A stretch of 64,000 nucleotides of DNA from Deltaproteobacteria bacterium. Lineage in GTDB: Bacteria; Desulfobacterota; Syntrophia; Syntrophales; UBA2185. The stretch covers positions 1-64,000 of the forward strand of contig JAPLJS010000114.1 in the NCBI GenBank assembly GCA_026388545.1, given 5' to 3'. Below, one piece after another: positions 48,683 through 57,598 of the stretch. A model generated the notes under the pieces. The model had not been told where the DNA came from, did no database searches, and saw only the letters and a list, made by a program, of their open reading frames with translations. The position numbers and the translations under genes are program-made. How positions within the stretch are numbered: position 1 is the stretch's first letter; each line of letters begins with the position of its first letter.

Positions 48683-50164
48683 ATGTCCATAAAATTATAC
48701 AACACACTTACGAAGAAGAAAGAAGCATTCGAACCCCTCATTGAGGGAAGAGTAAGCATCTATGTATGCGGCATCACTGCATATGATGTCTGTCACGTAG
48801 GTCATGCACGTTCGGCTGTGGTTTTCGATATCATTACGAGGTATTTTAAGTATCGGGGTTATCACGTCACGTATGTGAAAAATTTCACCGATGTGGATGA
48901 TAAAATCATTATAAAGGCCAATTCGGATGGGAAAACAATATCTGAGATATCCGACAGGTATATCAGAGAGCATGACGAAGATATGGACACACTCCGGATA
49001 GCCCGGCCTACATTTGCCCCCAGGGCTACAGAACACATCGATGGCATGATAAACCTGATCAGGATTCTCTTTGATAAAGGTCTGGCGTATGAGGTCGATG
49101 GTGATGTGTACTACGCAGTTGAAAAATTTAAGGGATACGGGAAGCTTTCAGGCAGAAGCCTGGAAGATATGTCGGCCGGCGCCCGGGTGGATGTGAGCGA
49201 GAAAAAAAGGAATCCCCTCGATTTTGCCCTCTGGAAGGGCAGCAAAGAAGGGGAACCGTGGTGGGAAAGCCCCTGGGGCAGGGGGAGACCGGGGTGGCAT
49301 ATTGAGTGTTCGGTTATGAGTCAGCATTTTCTGGGGGAGACTTTTGACATCCACGGCGGCGGAGAAGACTTGATATTCCCGCATCATGAAAACGAGATTG
49401 CGCAGTCGGAAGGCGCAACGGGGAAACCCCTGGCCAACTACTGGATATATAATGGTTTTGTCAAAGTCAGCAGCGAAAAGATGTCGAAATCCCTCGGCAA
49501 CTTCTTTACCGTGAAGGATATTTTACAAAATTACCACCCGGAAGTGTTGAGGCTCTTCATGCTTCAGAGCCATTACAAGAGCCCTGTTGACTTTTCGGAT
49601 GAGTCCCTTGCCGAGGCAAGGATGGGTATGGATCGGTTCTACGCAACTTTGAAAGCTATCAAAGAAGTATTGGCAGGTTGTGGGAGTTTCTCCGGGATCA
49701 CCATTGAAAATCTTTCCGGAAAAGACAGAGATATAGTTGACAGGCTTATATCACTTCCGGATAAATTCAAAGATGCTATGGACGATGATTTTAATACGCC
49801 GAGAACCATTGGCTATATCTTCGATATTGTGAGACTTGTCAATGGTTACATGGCAGATGAGAAATTGCCCGTCTCAGCCGAAACATGCTTTGCCCTCTAT
49901 ACGGCAAAAAGAGTTATTACGGCAACAGGTGGGGTCTTAGGGTTATTCTTCGACGACCCTGACGATTATTTCACGCAGGATAGGGACAGGGAAGCCAGAA
50001 AACAGGGATTGGATGTGAATGAAATAGATCGTCTGATTGAAGAAAGACGAACCGCCCGGCTGGCAAAGGACTGGAAAAGAGCCGATGAGATCAGGCGTGC
50101 CCTTGCGGAAAAAAAGATCATCCTCCAGGACACCCCTGCCGGCACCACCTGGAAAAGTGAATAA
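48683..50164 (+). CDS. cysS: Cysteinyl-tRNA synthetase, canonical
   Basis: It charges tRNA-Cys. All catalytic parts are standard: VCGITAYD with the first zinc cysteine, HVGHARS (HIGH motif), GWHIECS, FPHHENEIAQSEG with the zinc histidine and glutamate, and KMSKSLGNF; a DALR helical domain and the usual C-terminal DEIRRALAEKKIILQDTPAGTTWK follow. The length is 493 residues. AGGAAG precedes the ATG at 48683. It is the second CysRS-type gene of this window; the fused paralogue at 4918 is more divergent. Confidence 0.97.
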   Translation: MSIKLYNTLTKKKEAFEPLIEGRVSIYVCGITAYDVCHVGHARSAVVFDIITRYFKYRGYHVTYVKNFTDVDDKIIIKANSDGKTISEISDRYIREHDEDMDTLRIARPTFAPRATEHIDGMINLIRILFDKGLAYEVDGDVYYAVEKFKGYGKLSGRSLEDMSAGARVDVSEKKRNPLDFALWKGSKEGEPWWESPWGRGRPGWHIECSVMSQHFLGETFDIHGGGEDLIFPHHENEIAQSEGATGKPLANYWIYNGFVKVSSEKMSKSLGNFFTVKDILQNYHPEVLRLFMLQSHYKSPVDFSDESLAEARMGMDRFYATLKAIKEVLAGCGSFSGITIENLSGKDRDIVDRLISLPDKFKDAMDDDFNTPRTIGYIFDIVRLVNGYMADEKLPVSAETCFALYTAKRVITATGGVLGLFFDDPDDYFTQDRDREARKQGLDVNEIDRLIEERRTARLAKDWKRADEIRRALAEKKIILQDTPAGTTWKSE

Positions 50165-50174
50165 ATGAAGACGC

Positions 50175-50197
50175 TAAAAAAGAGGTGAAGAACCTCT
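50175..50197 (-). terminator. Intrinsic terminator for the minus-strand operon
   Basis: Read on the minus strand, AGAGGT-TCTTC-ACCTCT is followed directly by a T-run (TTTTTA). It lies between the convergent cysS and PhzF-like genes; on the + strand the T-run is weak, so it mostly serves the minus strand. Confidence 0.7.
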
Positions 50198-50228
50198 GTT
50201 GTGCGTTTTCCGAAATAATTTAATTCCC

Positions 50229-51026
50229 TCAGCAGTGATCCGACAACTCCCCCCGTAACACAGTGACGGCCTGTCCGCCGAGATAAACACGATCCTTATC
50301 CATGCGAACCCTCACGATACCGCCTCTGGATGAGGCCTGGTAGCCAACCGTCTCATGCTTGCCGAGCCGGGCCCCCCAGTATGGTCCAAGGCAACAATGT
50401 GCCGAACCCGTGACGGGGTCCTCATTGACGCCAACCTGTGGTGCAAAGAACCGGGAGACAAAATCGTATTCCGTGGAGCGGGAAGGGCTTGTGACGATGA
50501 CGCCCCGCATCGGTATTGTTGCAAGGAGCGAAAAATCGGGATTGATCCGGCGAATGGATTCTTCCGAATCGATTTCCACCAAATAGTCGAAGCGATTTTT
50601 CCCCACATAGGTAAATCCGACTCCCAGAGCACGGGAAAGATCCGGGGGCGCTGATGCTGAGGTTTCGGGTTCAACGGGGAAATTCATTTCGATCCAGTCA
50701 TCCGTGAGTGCTGCCGTCAGCAATCCGCTTTTGGTAAAAAAGCGTGCCTGTTCTTTTGGATTGAGATACCCGATTTCCCATAAGGCATGGGCACTGGCGA
50801 GGGTGGCGTGTCCGCAGAGTTCCACCTCGACAGCCGGTGTGAACCAGCGGAGATTAAAACCATCCTCCCTTTTTTCCAGAAATGCTGTCTCGGAAAGATT
50901 CATCTCCCGTGCCACACTTTGCATCCACGTATCATCACGATGTCGGGACAGGATACAGACAGCCGCAGGATTTCCCCTAAATGGTCGATCTGTAAATGCA
51001 TCAATCTGAATAATTATTTCTCCCAT
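50229..51026 (-). CDS. PhzF family isomerase/epimerase-like protein
   Basis: PhzF-fold enzymes rearrange or isomerise small molecules; the substrate here is unknown. The N-terminus IDAFTDRPFRGNPAAVC, the catalytic glutamate in MNLSETAFL (E46), FTPAVEVELCGHATLASA and NEDPVTGSAHCCLGPYW are classic. The length is 265 residues. It is the last gene of the minus-strand cluster, 72 nt after the GATE-domain gene, and a terminator follows. Confidence 0.9.
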   Translation of the reverse strand: MGEIIIQIDAFTDRPFRGNPAAVCILSRHRDDTWMQSVAREMNLSETAFLEKREDGFNLRWFTPAVEVELCGHATLASAHALWEIGYLNPKEQARFFTKSGLLTAALTDDWIEMNFPVEPETSASAPPDLSRALGVGFTYVGKNRFDYLVEIDSEESIRRINPDFSLLATIPMRGVIVTSPSRSTEYDFVSRFFAPQVGVNEDPVTGSAHCCLGPYWGARLGKHETVGYQASSRGGIVRVRMDKDRVYLGGQAVTVLRGELSDHC

Positions 51027-51098
51027 AGTTTGCCCCTGAAATTTAAATGAAGATATGTATACACAAGTATCATCATAGTTCGAAATGTTTCCCTGAAA

Positions 51099-52034
51099 TC
51101 AACGCCGCATTTTCCGAAAAGCCCGCCATAGAGTAAGCAGCCGCTCTGCGAGGATAGCAACGATCAATCGCGGTATCCAGAGCCAGAAAGGACTGAGACC
51201 CAGCGAAAGAAAGAGGCTGGGGTCTTCCACCATCGCATGATTGATGCCGATGGAGAGATGCAGTTCTTCCAGTTCTTCTCTTGACAGGTGACCTGCCTTG
51301 ACTTCTTCCACAATCACGGCCCCGCCGTATGCCACCCCGAAAATGACAGCGGTGAGCCAAAGGAATCCCATCTTTTGATCGAGGCCCATAATCTTCAAGA
51401 GCGGGTTGAGCAATCTTACCATAGGGTTGATCAAGTCAAAGGTCTTCAGGATTTCTAATAACGTCAGGATACACATAATAATCGCAAATATCTTGATACT
51501 GAGGATTAGTGTGGTAAATCCCCACTCATGAAATGCCTCAATAAAAGGTCGGGGTGTCTCGTAAGAGAAGTCTGAAGCAGACAATACAGTTGTCGTGATA
51601 TCAAAAAAAGGCGCCACTGCGATTACCGTAAACAGGGCAGCGGCAAGACGGAATAATGTGGCTTTAAGGGGATGAATTCCTGATTTCGCCTGGACAATGC
51701 CTTCCTGAATCAGATTATGGGCGATAAGAAGAAAAATGGCCATCAGAGTCATCTGATCCCTTGAGAAAGGAAGCACCGCCATTGCGGCAATCCCACCATA
51801 GATATTTGTGAGCATACCGATAAGGAGAGGTAAAGCAGCCATCGCCGGCAGACTGAGAAGGCTCATTACCGGCTGCAGGAGAAAATCAGCCCGGTTTAGC
51901 AAACCGCTCCAGGCAATAATGGCTGTGAAAAAAGAAACGGGGAGGAGGATCTTCATGATCCATATAAAACCGTCCAAACCTTTACGAAGACCTGATATCA
52001 GGCCTTCTTTGAGCTGTTTTCTGTCCAGTTTCAT
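51099..52034 (-). CDS. Nucleoside-recognition (GATE) domain membrane protein
   Basis: A polytopic inner-membrane protein of 311 residues with about eight hydrophobic segments and two similar halves, as in nucleoside-recognition/spore-maturation-like GATE proteins. Landmarks are SFFTAIIAWSGLLNRADFLL, LIGMLTNIYGGIAAMAVLPF and VIFGVAYGGAVIVEEVKAG...INHAMVEDPSLFLSLG. The transported or sensed compound is unknown. I take the ATG at 52034 behind GAAAGAAG instead of an upstream TTG. It follows glycosyltransferase genes, but no link to surface sugars is known. Confidence 0.75.
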   Translation of the reverse strand: MKLDRKQLKEGLISGLRKGLDGFIWIMKILLPVSFFTAIIAWSGLLNRADFLLQPVMSLLSLPAMAALPLLIGMLTNIYGGIAAMAVLPFSRDQMTLMAIFLLIAHNLIQEGIVQAKSGIHPLKATLFRLAAALFTVIAVAPFFDITTTVLSASDFSYETPRPFIEAFHEWGFTTLILSIKIFAIIMCILTLLEILKTFDLINPMVRLLNPLLKIMGLDQKMGFLWLTAVIFGVAYGGAVIVEEVKAGHLSREELEELHLSIGINHAMVEDPSLFLSLGLSPFWLWIPRLIVAILAERLLTLWRAFRKMRR

Positions 52035-52063
52035 GATTGCTTCTTTCAATATAGTCGCAATGA

Positions 52064-53248
52064 CTAGATTAATCCTAGAAGGTGGAATATCTTCTCAAAG
52101 CGCATCTCCCAGGAATGTTCACGACGTGCGCGTTCGAATCCCTTCCTTCTGATCTCATCAGCCTTTTCACGACTTGATAAAAGAAAACGGATTTTTTCCA
52201 CCAGGTCATCAAAATCTTTATAGGTAAGAATCTCTGAGCCAAGGTTATAAAATCTATCCAGCTCAGGATGGTATTCGGTAAGGTAAAGCCCTCCGCTCAT
52301 GGGTATTTCAAAATCCCTCCCTTTAAGACAATAAGTGTTGCTAAGGCCGATGACACCTCCGAAGCCTAAGCTAATCCGGCTTTTTGAGTACATGCGTACC
52401 ATATCTTCCGTAGACAGGGGGCCATTCGGCCAGCCGTACCCGTAGGCTTCGACGTGAATGCCGCGAGAGGCAAGTCTTTTGATGATCTCAGATCGATTTC
52501 CATAGCACTGGCCTACGAAGGACACATCGATGGTTTTTTCTAGAGTATGTGGTCGATGGATTTCCGGGTTTGCCCCTTCGGGAAAATGGAGGGGAATTGC
52601 TCCCTCCACACAATATTTTTTCACGGCATCCTCCGTGCTCGTCCAGCAAATGTCAAAATAACGGCAGATATCCCTGGAGCCCATGGACCGACTTCGTCTG
52701 ATTTTACCCACAAAATGTTCCTTGTCGTTCAGGGCAAGATTAACCATGGGAACGCCGAAGTTCCTTAATGTACGAACAGTTTCCGGCGTCACCAGCTCCC
52801 CGGAAAGATAGGTAAAGATAACATCGGTTGAGTCCTGTTTCATCCACTGTTCTGCCCGTTTTACGAGGTCTCTATTCATTTCTGCCATTACAGCTTTCTG
52901 CCAATTTTTTTTCTGGTGGTTGAATTGTTCAAACCAGTCGTAGTGCCGGACCTGCCCGAATTTTTCGAGAGATGGTTTCAATGATTCATTTTCCCAGTTG
53001 TAATGGTGATAGATGGCGAGTATTTTCAAACTCCCCTTGTCTTTTCGGCGAATATGGGGGAACCTGTTTTTCATAGCCTGCCGGATGGTTTTCTCGTCGG
53101 GAATGGTAAGATTGTGTGAAGTGAATAGAGTGTAATAGTAGCGTTGTTCCCGCTTCAGCCTGAGATCGTTTTTCCAGATCCGAAATTGTTTCCGGTATTT
53201 TTTCAAAGGGTCATTCATGGCTGCACAGGAGTTAGATAAGCATGTCAT
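52064..53248 (-). CDS. CgeB-like glycosyltransferase, GT1/GT4-like fold
   Basis: The 394-residue protein has an N-terminal basic region, a central WENESLKPSLEKFGQVRHYDW, then DVSFVGQCYGNRSEIIKRL, and a C-terminal GRDFEIPMSGGLYLTEYHPEL, matching the CgeB-type glycosyltransferases that end in a Glyco_trans_1_2 domain. Donor and acceptor are unknown; the neighbours suggest a surface glycan. Its ATG overlaps the upstream stop (ATGA), implying coupling; an internal ATG at 53218 is possible. Confidence 0.78.
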   Translation of the reverse strand: MTCLSNSCAAMNDPLKKYRKQFRIWKNDLRLKREQRYYYTLFTSHNLTIPDEKTIRQAMKNRFPHIRRKDKGSLKILAIYHHYNWENESLKPSLEKFGQVRHYDWFEQFNHQKKNWQKAVMAEMNRDLVKRAEQWMKQDSTDVIFTYLSGELVTPETVRTLRNFGVPMVNLALNDKEHFVGKIRRSRSMGSRDICRYFDICWTSTEDAVKKYCVEGAIPLHFPEGANPEIHRPHTLEKTIDVSFVGQCYGNRSEIIKRLASRGIHVEAYGYGWPNGPLSTEDMVRMYSKSRISLGFGGVIGLSNTYCLKGRDFEIPMSGGLYLTEYHPELDRFYNLGSEILTYKDFDDLVEKIRFLLSSREKADEIRRKGFERARREHSWEMRFEKIFHLLGLI

Positions 53249-54029
53249 CCTGAAGGTTTTGTTTTTCTGGTTGTATAGAGTCTGGCTCCATTTGACTTGT
53301 TCACCCTGTCGTTCATCATGTTCAGGACATGGCCTGCATCGATAGCGGGAATGGAAAACCGCTCTGCTACGTCAACACATATCATGAGGGCTCCTATGCC
53401 TGCTCCAACGATACATATGTCCGTATCCGGCGGGATCTGTTTCAGGATATCTTTTTTTATGAACTCCCAGCGTGTAGCAACGTATTCAGCGGGAGTTTCT
53501 ACGAACGAAAGATCCGGGTGGCTCGAAAACCGGTCAAACCAGGTGCTGCAGGAATCTCTGTTGAATTCTGAGTTAAGGATACAGACTTTTTTGTGATCAA
53601 CGAGGCGGATGAAATCCTCGGAGGTCAGGTAGGCATAGACCACGTAGAAGGGTGTATAATTATCTGCAGTCAGTTCGATTTCGTTATGAAAGAGAAGTTT
53701 AAGAAATGTGGAGGCTGATGACTCCTCTTTTGAGCTGAGGAAAAGCTTAAACACCCCCCTTTTTTTACGAGTACTATTTCCCGGGAAAATCAGGGGTGCA
53801 AGCGTTCCCGATGCAGCCATCTTTTTAAGTGCCGTAATGTGTGAGGGCATTGCTTTTTTAATAGCATCAACGGTTTCCGCCTGCCGGTAAGACAGATTTC
53901 CTCATCTGCCATTTGAGGAGTGTTCATTTTCAGAACCGGCGTGTTGTCGATCTCCTTCAGCACTAACTTTTCAAAACGGAACTGTCCGCTCTGAATCAAA
54001 TTGTTAACGTAGTCCGTCTTTGCCGCCAT
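53245..54029 (-). pseudogene. Frameshifted GT-D-fold glycosyltransferase-like gene
   Basis: Two minus-strand frames share this locus. The first begins at ATG 54029 (MAAKTDYVNNLIQSGQF...MADEEICLTGR); the second, -1 relative to the first, runs from about 53885 to the stop at 53245 and contains DICIVGAGIGALMICVDVAERFSIPAIDAGHV, similar to the C-terminal half of GT-D glycosyltransferases. The join most natural in protein terms is near CTTACCGGCAGGCGG (about 53880-53893), where LTGR continues as QAETVDAIKKAMPSH. The gene is therefore broken, or the assembly has an indel, or the ribosome shifts frame. The usual GT-D DGE motif is not seen in the N-terminal part, so the family call is tentative. Confidence 0.55.
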
Positions 54030-54070
54030 TGTCTGCTATGCCTTTTTTAAAAATCACTGTTTTTTGTGAG

Positions 54071-54958
54071 TTATTTCTTTTGCTTAATACTATTTTCTAT
54101 TTTGCAGATTTCGTCCTGAATAGCTTGATATTTAATTAATTTTTCTTTCACATTTGCCTTATCTTTACAGAAGGGAATTGTCAGTTTCAGGGCAGCTATT
54201 CTCCACCGTGTCTTAAGTAAATGAGCTCTTTTGATTCGCGCTATGGTTTCGGGAAGATAATGCTTCTGATAAAATAGAAACTCGGCATTTGTTTTCTTTT
54301 TCCATACTTCCGATGACGTTGTCGGGCGCTCACTCTGCCCGCCATAATGAACAACAACGGCTGAATTTATATAACCGATTTCGTACTCTGATTTCCTGAT
54401 TCTCAGACATAGATCCTCATCCTCGCCATAGAGGAAAAAATCCTCATCGAAACCTCTCATATCTTTTATCAACTTTGCGTGTGCTATCATACCGGCGCCG
54501 AGGACACAGGCTATTTGCCCTGGGAGCCCTGAGAGTTCACCTGCCGTGTATTTTTCCCCGGGATATCTGTAGGAAACCGAGTCTTGGTGGCTGCCGTCTG
54601 GATTGATTATTTTTGTCCCGGCGAGTCCGATGTACGGACATGCATCCATGAACGATACCGCTTCTTTAAAGGTTCCCGGCATTACACTCGTATCCGGGTT
54701 GAGGAAAAAGATGTAACGTCCGTTGCACTGTGTAAGTATCTGATTATTGGCGGCTGCGAATCCCCTGTTCTCTGTGTTTTCAATGAGAAGCACAGAGGGG
54801 AAATTGTTCCTTATAAAAGCTGCACTTCCATCCGTAGAGGCATTGTCGACGATAAAAATCTCTTTTTTTATCACGTCATCAGATGCAATAACCGATGCGA
54901 GGCAGGTTCCAATCAGATCGGATGTGTTATAGGACACTATAATAATCGATAGATCCAT
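54071..54958 (-). CDS. Glycosyltransferase family 2 (rhamnosyltransferase-like)
   Basis: A 295-residue cytosolic GT-A enzyme: SIIIVSYNTSDLI, FIVDNASTDGS, ENTENRGFAAANNQ, LNPDTSV (DxD-like) and EDEDLCLRIRKSEYEIGYINSAVVVHYGG, typical of WbbL-like rhamnosyltransferases. Sugar specificity is inferred. It lies 5 nt downstream of the GT4 gene, in one operon. Confidence 0.9.
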   Translation of the reverse strand: MDLSIIIVSYNTSDLIGTCLASVIASDDVIKKEIFIVDNASTDGSAAFIRNNFPSVLLIENTENRGFAAANNQILTQCNGRYIFFLNPDTSVMPGTFKEAVSFMDACPYIGLAGTKIINPDGSHQDSVSYRYPGEKYTAGELSGLPGQIACVLGAGMIAHAKLIKDMRGFDEDFFLYGEDEDLCLRIRKSEYEIGYINSAVVVHYGGQSERPTTSSEVWKKKTNAEFLFYQKHYLPETIARIKRAHLLKTRWRIAALKLTIPFCKDKANVKEKLIKYQAIQDEICKIENSIKQKK

Positions 54959-54963
54959 GTTTT

Positions 54964-56106
54964 TTACGAATTTCGCTGCAGTAACTCATCATAAATGCTC
55001 TCGTATTTTTTCGCGATACTCTCCCATGTATTATTCAGCGCCGTCTCGCGGGCGGCTTCCCCCATTTGTATTCTTACCTCTTTGTTCAATAAAACACCAA
55101 TTTTTTCACTGATTGTATCTATATCGGTCCTTTCTTCAATGATAAATCCATTGATACCATGCATTACGAGGTCTTTTGCACCAACATTCCCACTTACAAC
55201 AACGGGCAAGGAAGCAGCCATGGCTTCCAGGACGGTTATGCCGAATGTGTCGAATTTTGATAAAATGGAAAACACATCGCTGGCAAGATAGATTTGTTCG
55301 AGTTTTTCTTTATGGATGCCGGCGAAAATAACATCGTTGCTTATTCCCAGGTTATTTGCCATCCGCCTGTATTTCTTTTCTTCACCTTTTCCCACAATGA
55401 GTAATTTGATTTTTGTTGCAAGATCACATTGTTTCAATTTTGCCACAACTGCCATGAGTGTATCGAGGCCCTTGATGTCAAAGTTCATGGAAACGAAAAG
55501 AATAACAACGTCACATGGACCTATTCCCCAGAGGTTTCTTATTTCCTGACGGCATTGTTCTCGATCGAAATTTCGAAATCTTTCCACATCAACGCCGGGG
55601 TGAATTACCTGTACTTTTTCCGAATCAACATCGTAGACTTGTAGAAATATTTCCTTCGTCAAATGTGATACAGGGAGGAATCTCCTGCATCTCACATTCT
55701 TTATTAAAATCTTTTCTACCCACTCTGTAGCATGGTCATGAAGACTCATGTGCTTCTTGCGGACCCCATGGATCCAGAATCGGTGAGGCGTGCCATGCAT
55801 CGTATACATATCGGCCTCAAATATCCTCTCATGGGTATGTATCAGATCAAAATCCATCTTTGCTATTTTGTTTTTTGCGAAGCAGGCAAAACTGATTGTT
55901 GTCAGAAATTTGGGAAAGGTAATAACAGGCACCCTGTGAAATGTAAGATTATCTGAGTTTGTCAGCCATTTGTTGGCGAAGACATGAATATCGTATTGGC
56001 GGTTAACGCTCAAACATTTTGTAAGTTCTGAAACGAAATTTTCTGCTCCGCCTACAAGGCCGTATTTGGGAATTACGATGGCTATTTTAGAGATATTATG
56101 TGTCAT
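54964..56106 (-). CDS. Glycosyltransferase family 4
   Basis: A 380-residue GT-B enzyme. The N-terminal VIPKYGLVGGAENFVSELTK binds acceptor, and the C-terminal half has IHPGVDVERF, VILFVSMNFDIKGLDTL, VGKGEEKKYRRMA, FAGIHKEKLEQIYLASDVF and FDTFGITVLEAMAASLPVVVSGNVG, with the EX7E-type donor site. It probably adds a core or O-unit sugar; the exact linkage is unknown. Confidence 0.9.
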   Translation of the reverse strand: MTHNISKIAIVIPKYGLVGGAENFVSELTKCLSVNRQYDIHVFANKWLTNSDNLTFHRVPVITFPKFLTTISFACFAKNKIAKMDFDLIHTHERIFEADMYTMHGTPHRFWIHGVRKKHMSLHDHATEWVEKILIKNVRCRRFLPVSHLTKEIFLQVYDVDSEKVQVIHPGVDVERFRNFDREQCRQEIRNLWGIGPCDVVILFVSMNFDIKGLDTLMAVVAKLKQCDLATKIKLLIVGKGEEKKYRRMANNLGISNDVIFAGIHKEKLEQIYLASDVFSILSKFDTFGITVLEAMAASLPVVVSGNVGAKDLVMHGINGFIIEERTDIDTISEKIGVLLNKEVRIQMGEAARETALNNTWESIAKKYESIYDELLQRNS

Positions 56107-56143
56107 TTATGTGAGAAACGAACCCCTTTTGCTTCACTATTGC

Positions 56144-57415
56144 TCAGTTGTTAGTATTGTTGGCAGTGTCAGGCTGGTCATGAATAACCCGCTCCTCCTG
56201 ATTCAGACGCCATAATATTGTAATGATAGCAAGGATTATATAAAACACAGTGGCCGATGCACTAAACAGAAATACGGGTTCCGCCATTCCGATTGTGAAG
56301 TAAGCTACAAACGAGATGACCGTAAATCTACCCCACTCTTTGATATCATCGTCTCTTGTTTTTCTAATGGTTTCCCGACACATCTTTCCAAAGACAAAGA
56401 TTATGGAAAAAAACAATATTAGACCAATTAAGCCAAGCCGCACGGTAATATCTAACAACAAATTATGGGGTGTATAAATTTCTTCTGGTCTATATTTTTC
56501 CGGTACTCTATTCATGTATGATTCTTTATCAATATTATTAATAAACGTTTGCATACCGAAACCGATGCCTAATATAGGATGATCTTTGATTACTTCATAG
56601 GTGACATAATTAATTGCCAATCGTTGTTTTAAGGATTCTGTTTTTAAGGGTGTAAAAATACCAATAAGCACCATGGCAATTAAAAAGAATAACGCGATCT
56701 TCTTTGCTTTTAGCAACAATAGGATGGTTGATGCAATCACCAGAGATACGAAAGATCCTTTGCTTTGAGTCAAAAGCGTAGCGACAAGTAATGGAATCGT
56801 ACAAGTAATGATAGTAACACGACGATCGAAACGAGACTCTTGAAAAAAAAAGTTCAGACAGATGAGAATGGCAAAAATGGTTAATGTTCCGATAAAATTT
56901 ACGGGAAGTTCCGTAGACACATTAACCGAATCAAACAATAAATGGCCGAACCTTATCGTCTCAATCGGATTATCCATTATTGTATAATAATAGAACATTC
57001 CGGTAATTGAAAAAGTAGTAGCCGATATGACAATAATCCATGCCAGCGAAGTTAGCCGCTTTTTAGAATTAAAAGAGTTGATTAACAAAAAATATAGAAT
57101 AATGTGGTTCAGCAAATGCCCCCGCACGTCATGGATAGTATTTTCCATATTCAGCGACCAGAAAATACTTAGAAATGACCATAACAAAAAAAGCATCAAG
57201 GGCAAGGTTAAAGGTGTTTTGAATATAAAGTTACTGCGTTTAAAAACAATTAAAACCAGCGCAATTAAAAGTGAAAAATAAAAACATAAATTCTTGATAG
57301 CGGTTGTATGTGGGAAAGGATTGCAAAAAATGAATATTCCCATCAATATGGGAATACACAAATTCAAGCATTCAAATAATCGGCTGTACTTAGTTTTCAA
57401 TGTTAGCTCATTCAT
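56144..57415 (-). CDS. O-antigen ligase family membrane protein
   Basis: A hydrophobic protein of 423 residues with about 11-12 membrane segments and a larger periplasmic loop with GIGFGMQTFINN...PHNLLLDITVRLGLIG, as in WaaL/Wzy_C proteins. WaaL joins polymerised O-antigen to lipid A-core on the periplasmic face; a Wzy-type polymerase role is the alternative. It is the first gene of the minus-strand operon, divergent from the gene at 57599. Confidence 0.82.
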   Translation of the reverse strand: MNELTLKTKYSRLFECLNLCIPILMGIFIFCNPFPHTTAIKNLCFYFSLLIALVLIVFKRSNFIFKTPLTLPLMLFLLWSFLSIFWSLNMENTIHDVRGHLLNHIILYFLLINSFNSKKRLTSLAWIIVISATTFSITGMFYYYTIMDNPIETIRFGHLLFDSVNVSTELPVNFIGTLTIFAILICLNFFFQESRFDRRVTIITCTIPLLVATLLTQSKGSFVSLVIASTILLLLKAKKIALFFLIAMVLIGIFTPLKTESLKQRLAINYVTYEVIKDHPILGIGFGMQTFINNIDKESYMNRVPEKYRPEEIYTPHNLLLDITVRLGLIGLILFFSIIFVFGKMCRETIRKTRDDDIKEWGRFTVISFVAYFTIGMAEPVFLFSASATVFYIILAIITILWRLNQEERVIHDQPDTANNTNN

Positions 57416-57598
57416 ACAGTTACAATTTTAAATGCCTTCAGAGATTGGATGCAAATTAAGTGCGTTTCACTATCACACTCTCCTTTAAATTACACTATTT
57501 TAATGATACTGTCATTATGGTATAGATCGGCAGCGAACACGATAGAGAAATGTTGCTCGTGATTAAAAATTTAAAAAAGAATTGTGTAACCATCACCA

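Noticed and set aside
48683-50164. Canonical cysS as part of the MshC (mycothiol ligase) family
   Set aside because: It has complete HHENE, KMSKS, DALR and C-terminal regions, which MshC lacks, so ordinary CysRS is the better call.
53853-53859. A-AAA-AAG as a proven programmed frameshift site
   Set aside because: The heptamer has the right phase, but protein continuity places the frame change nearer 53885 and no stimulatory stem was recognised; kept only as an alternative.
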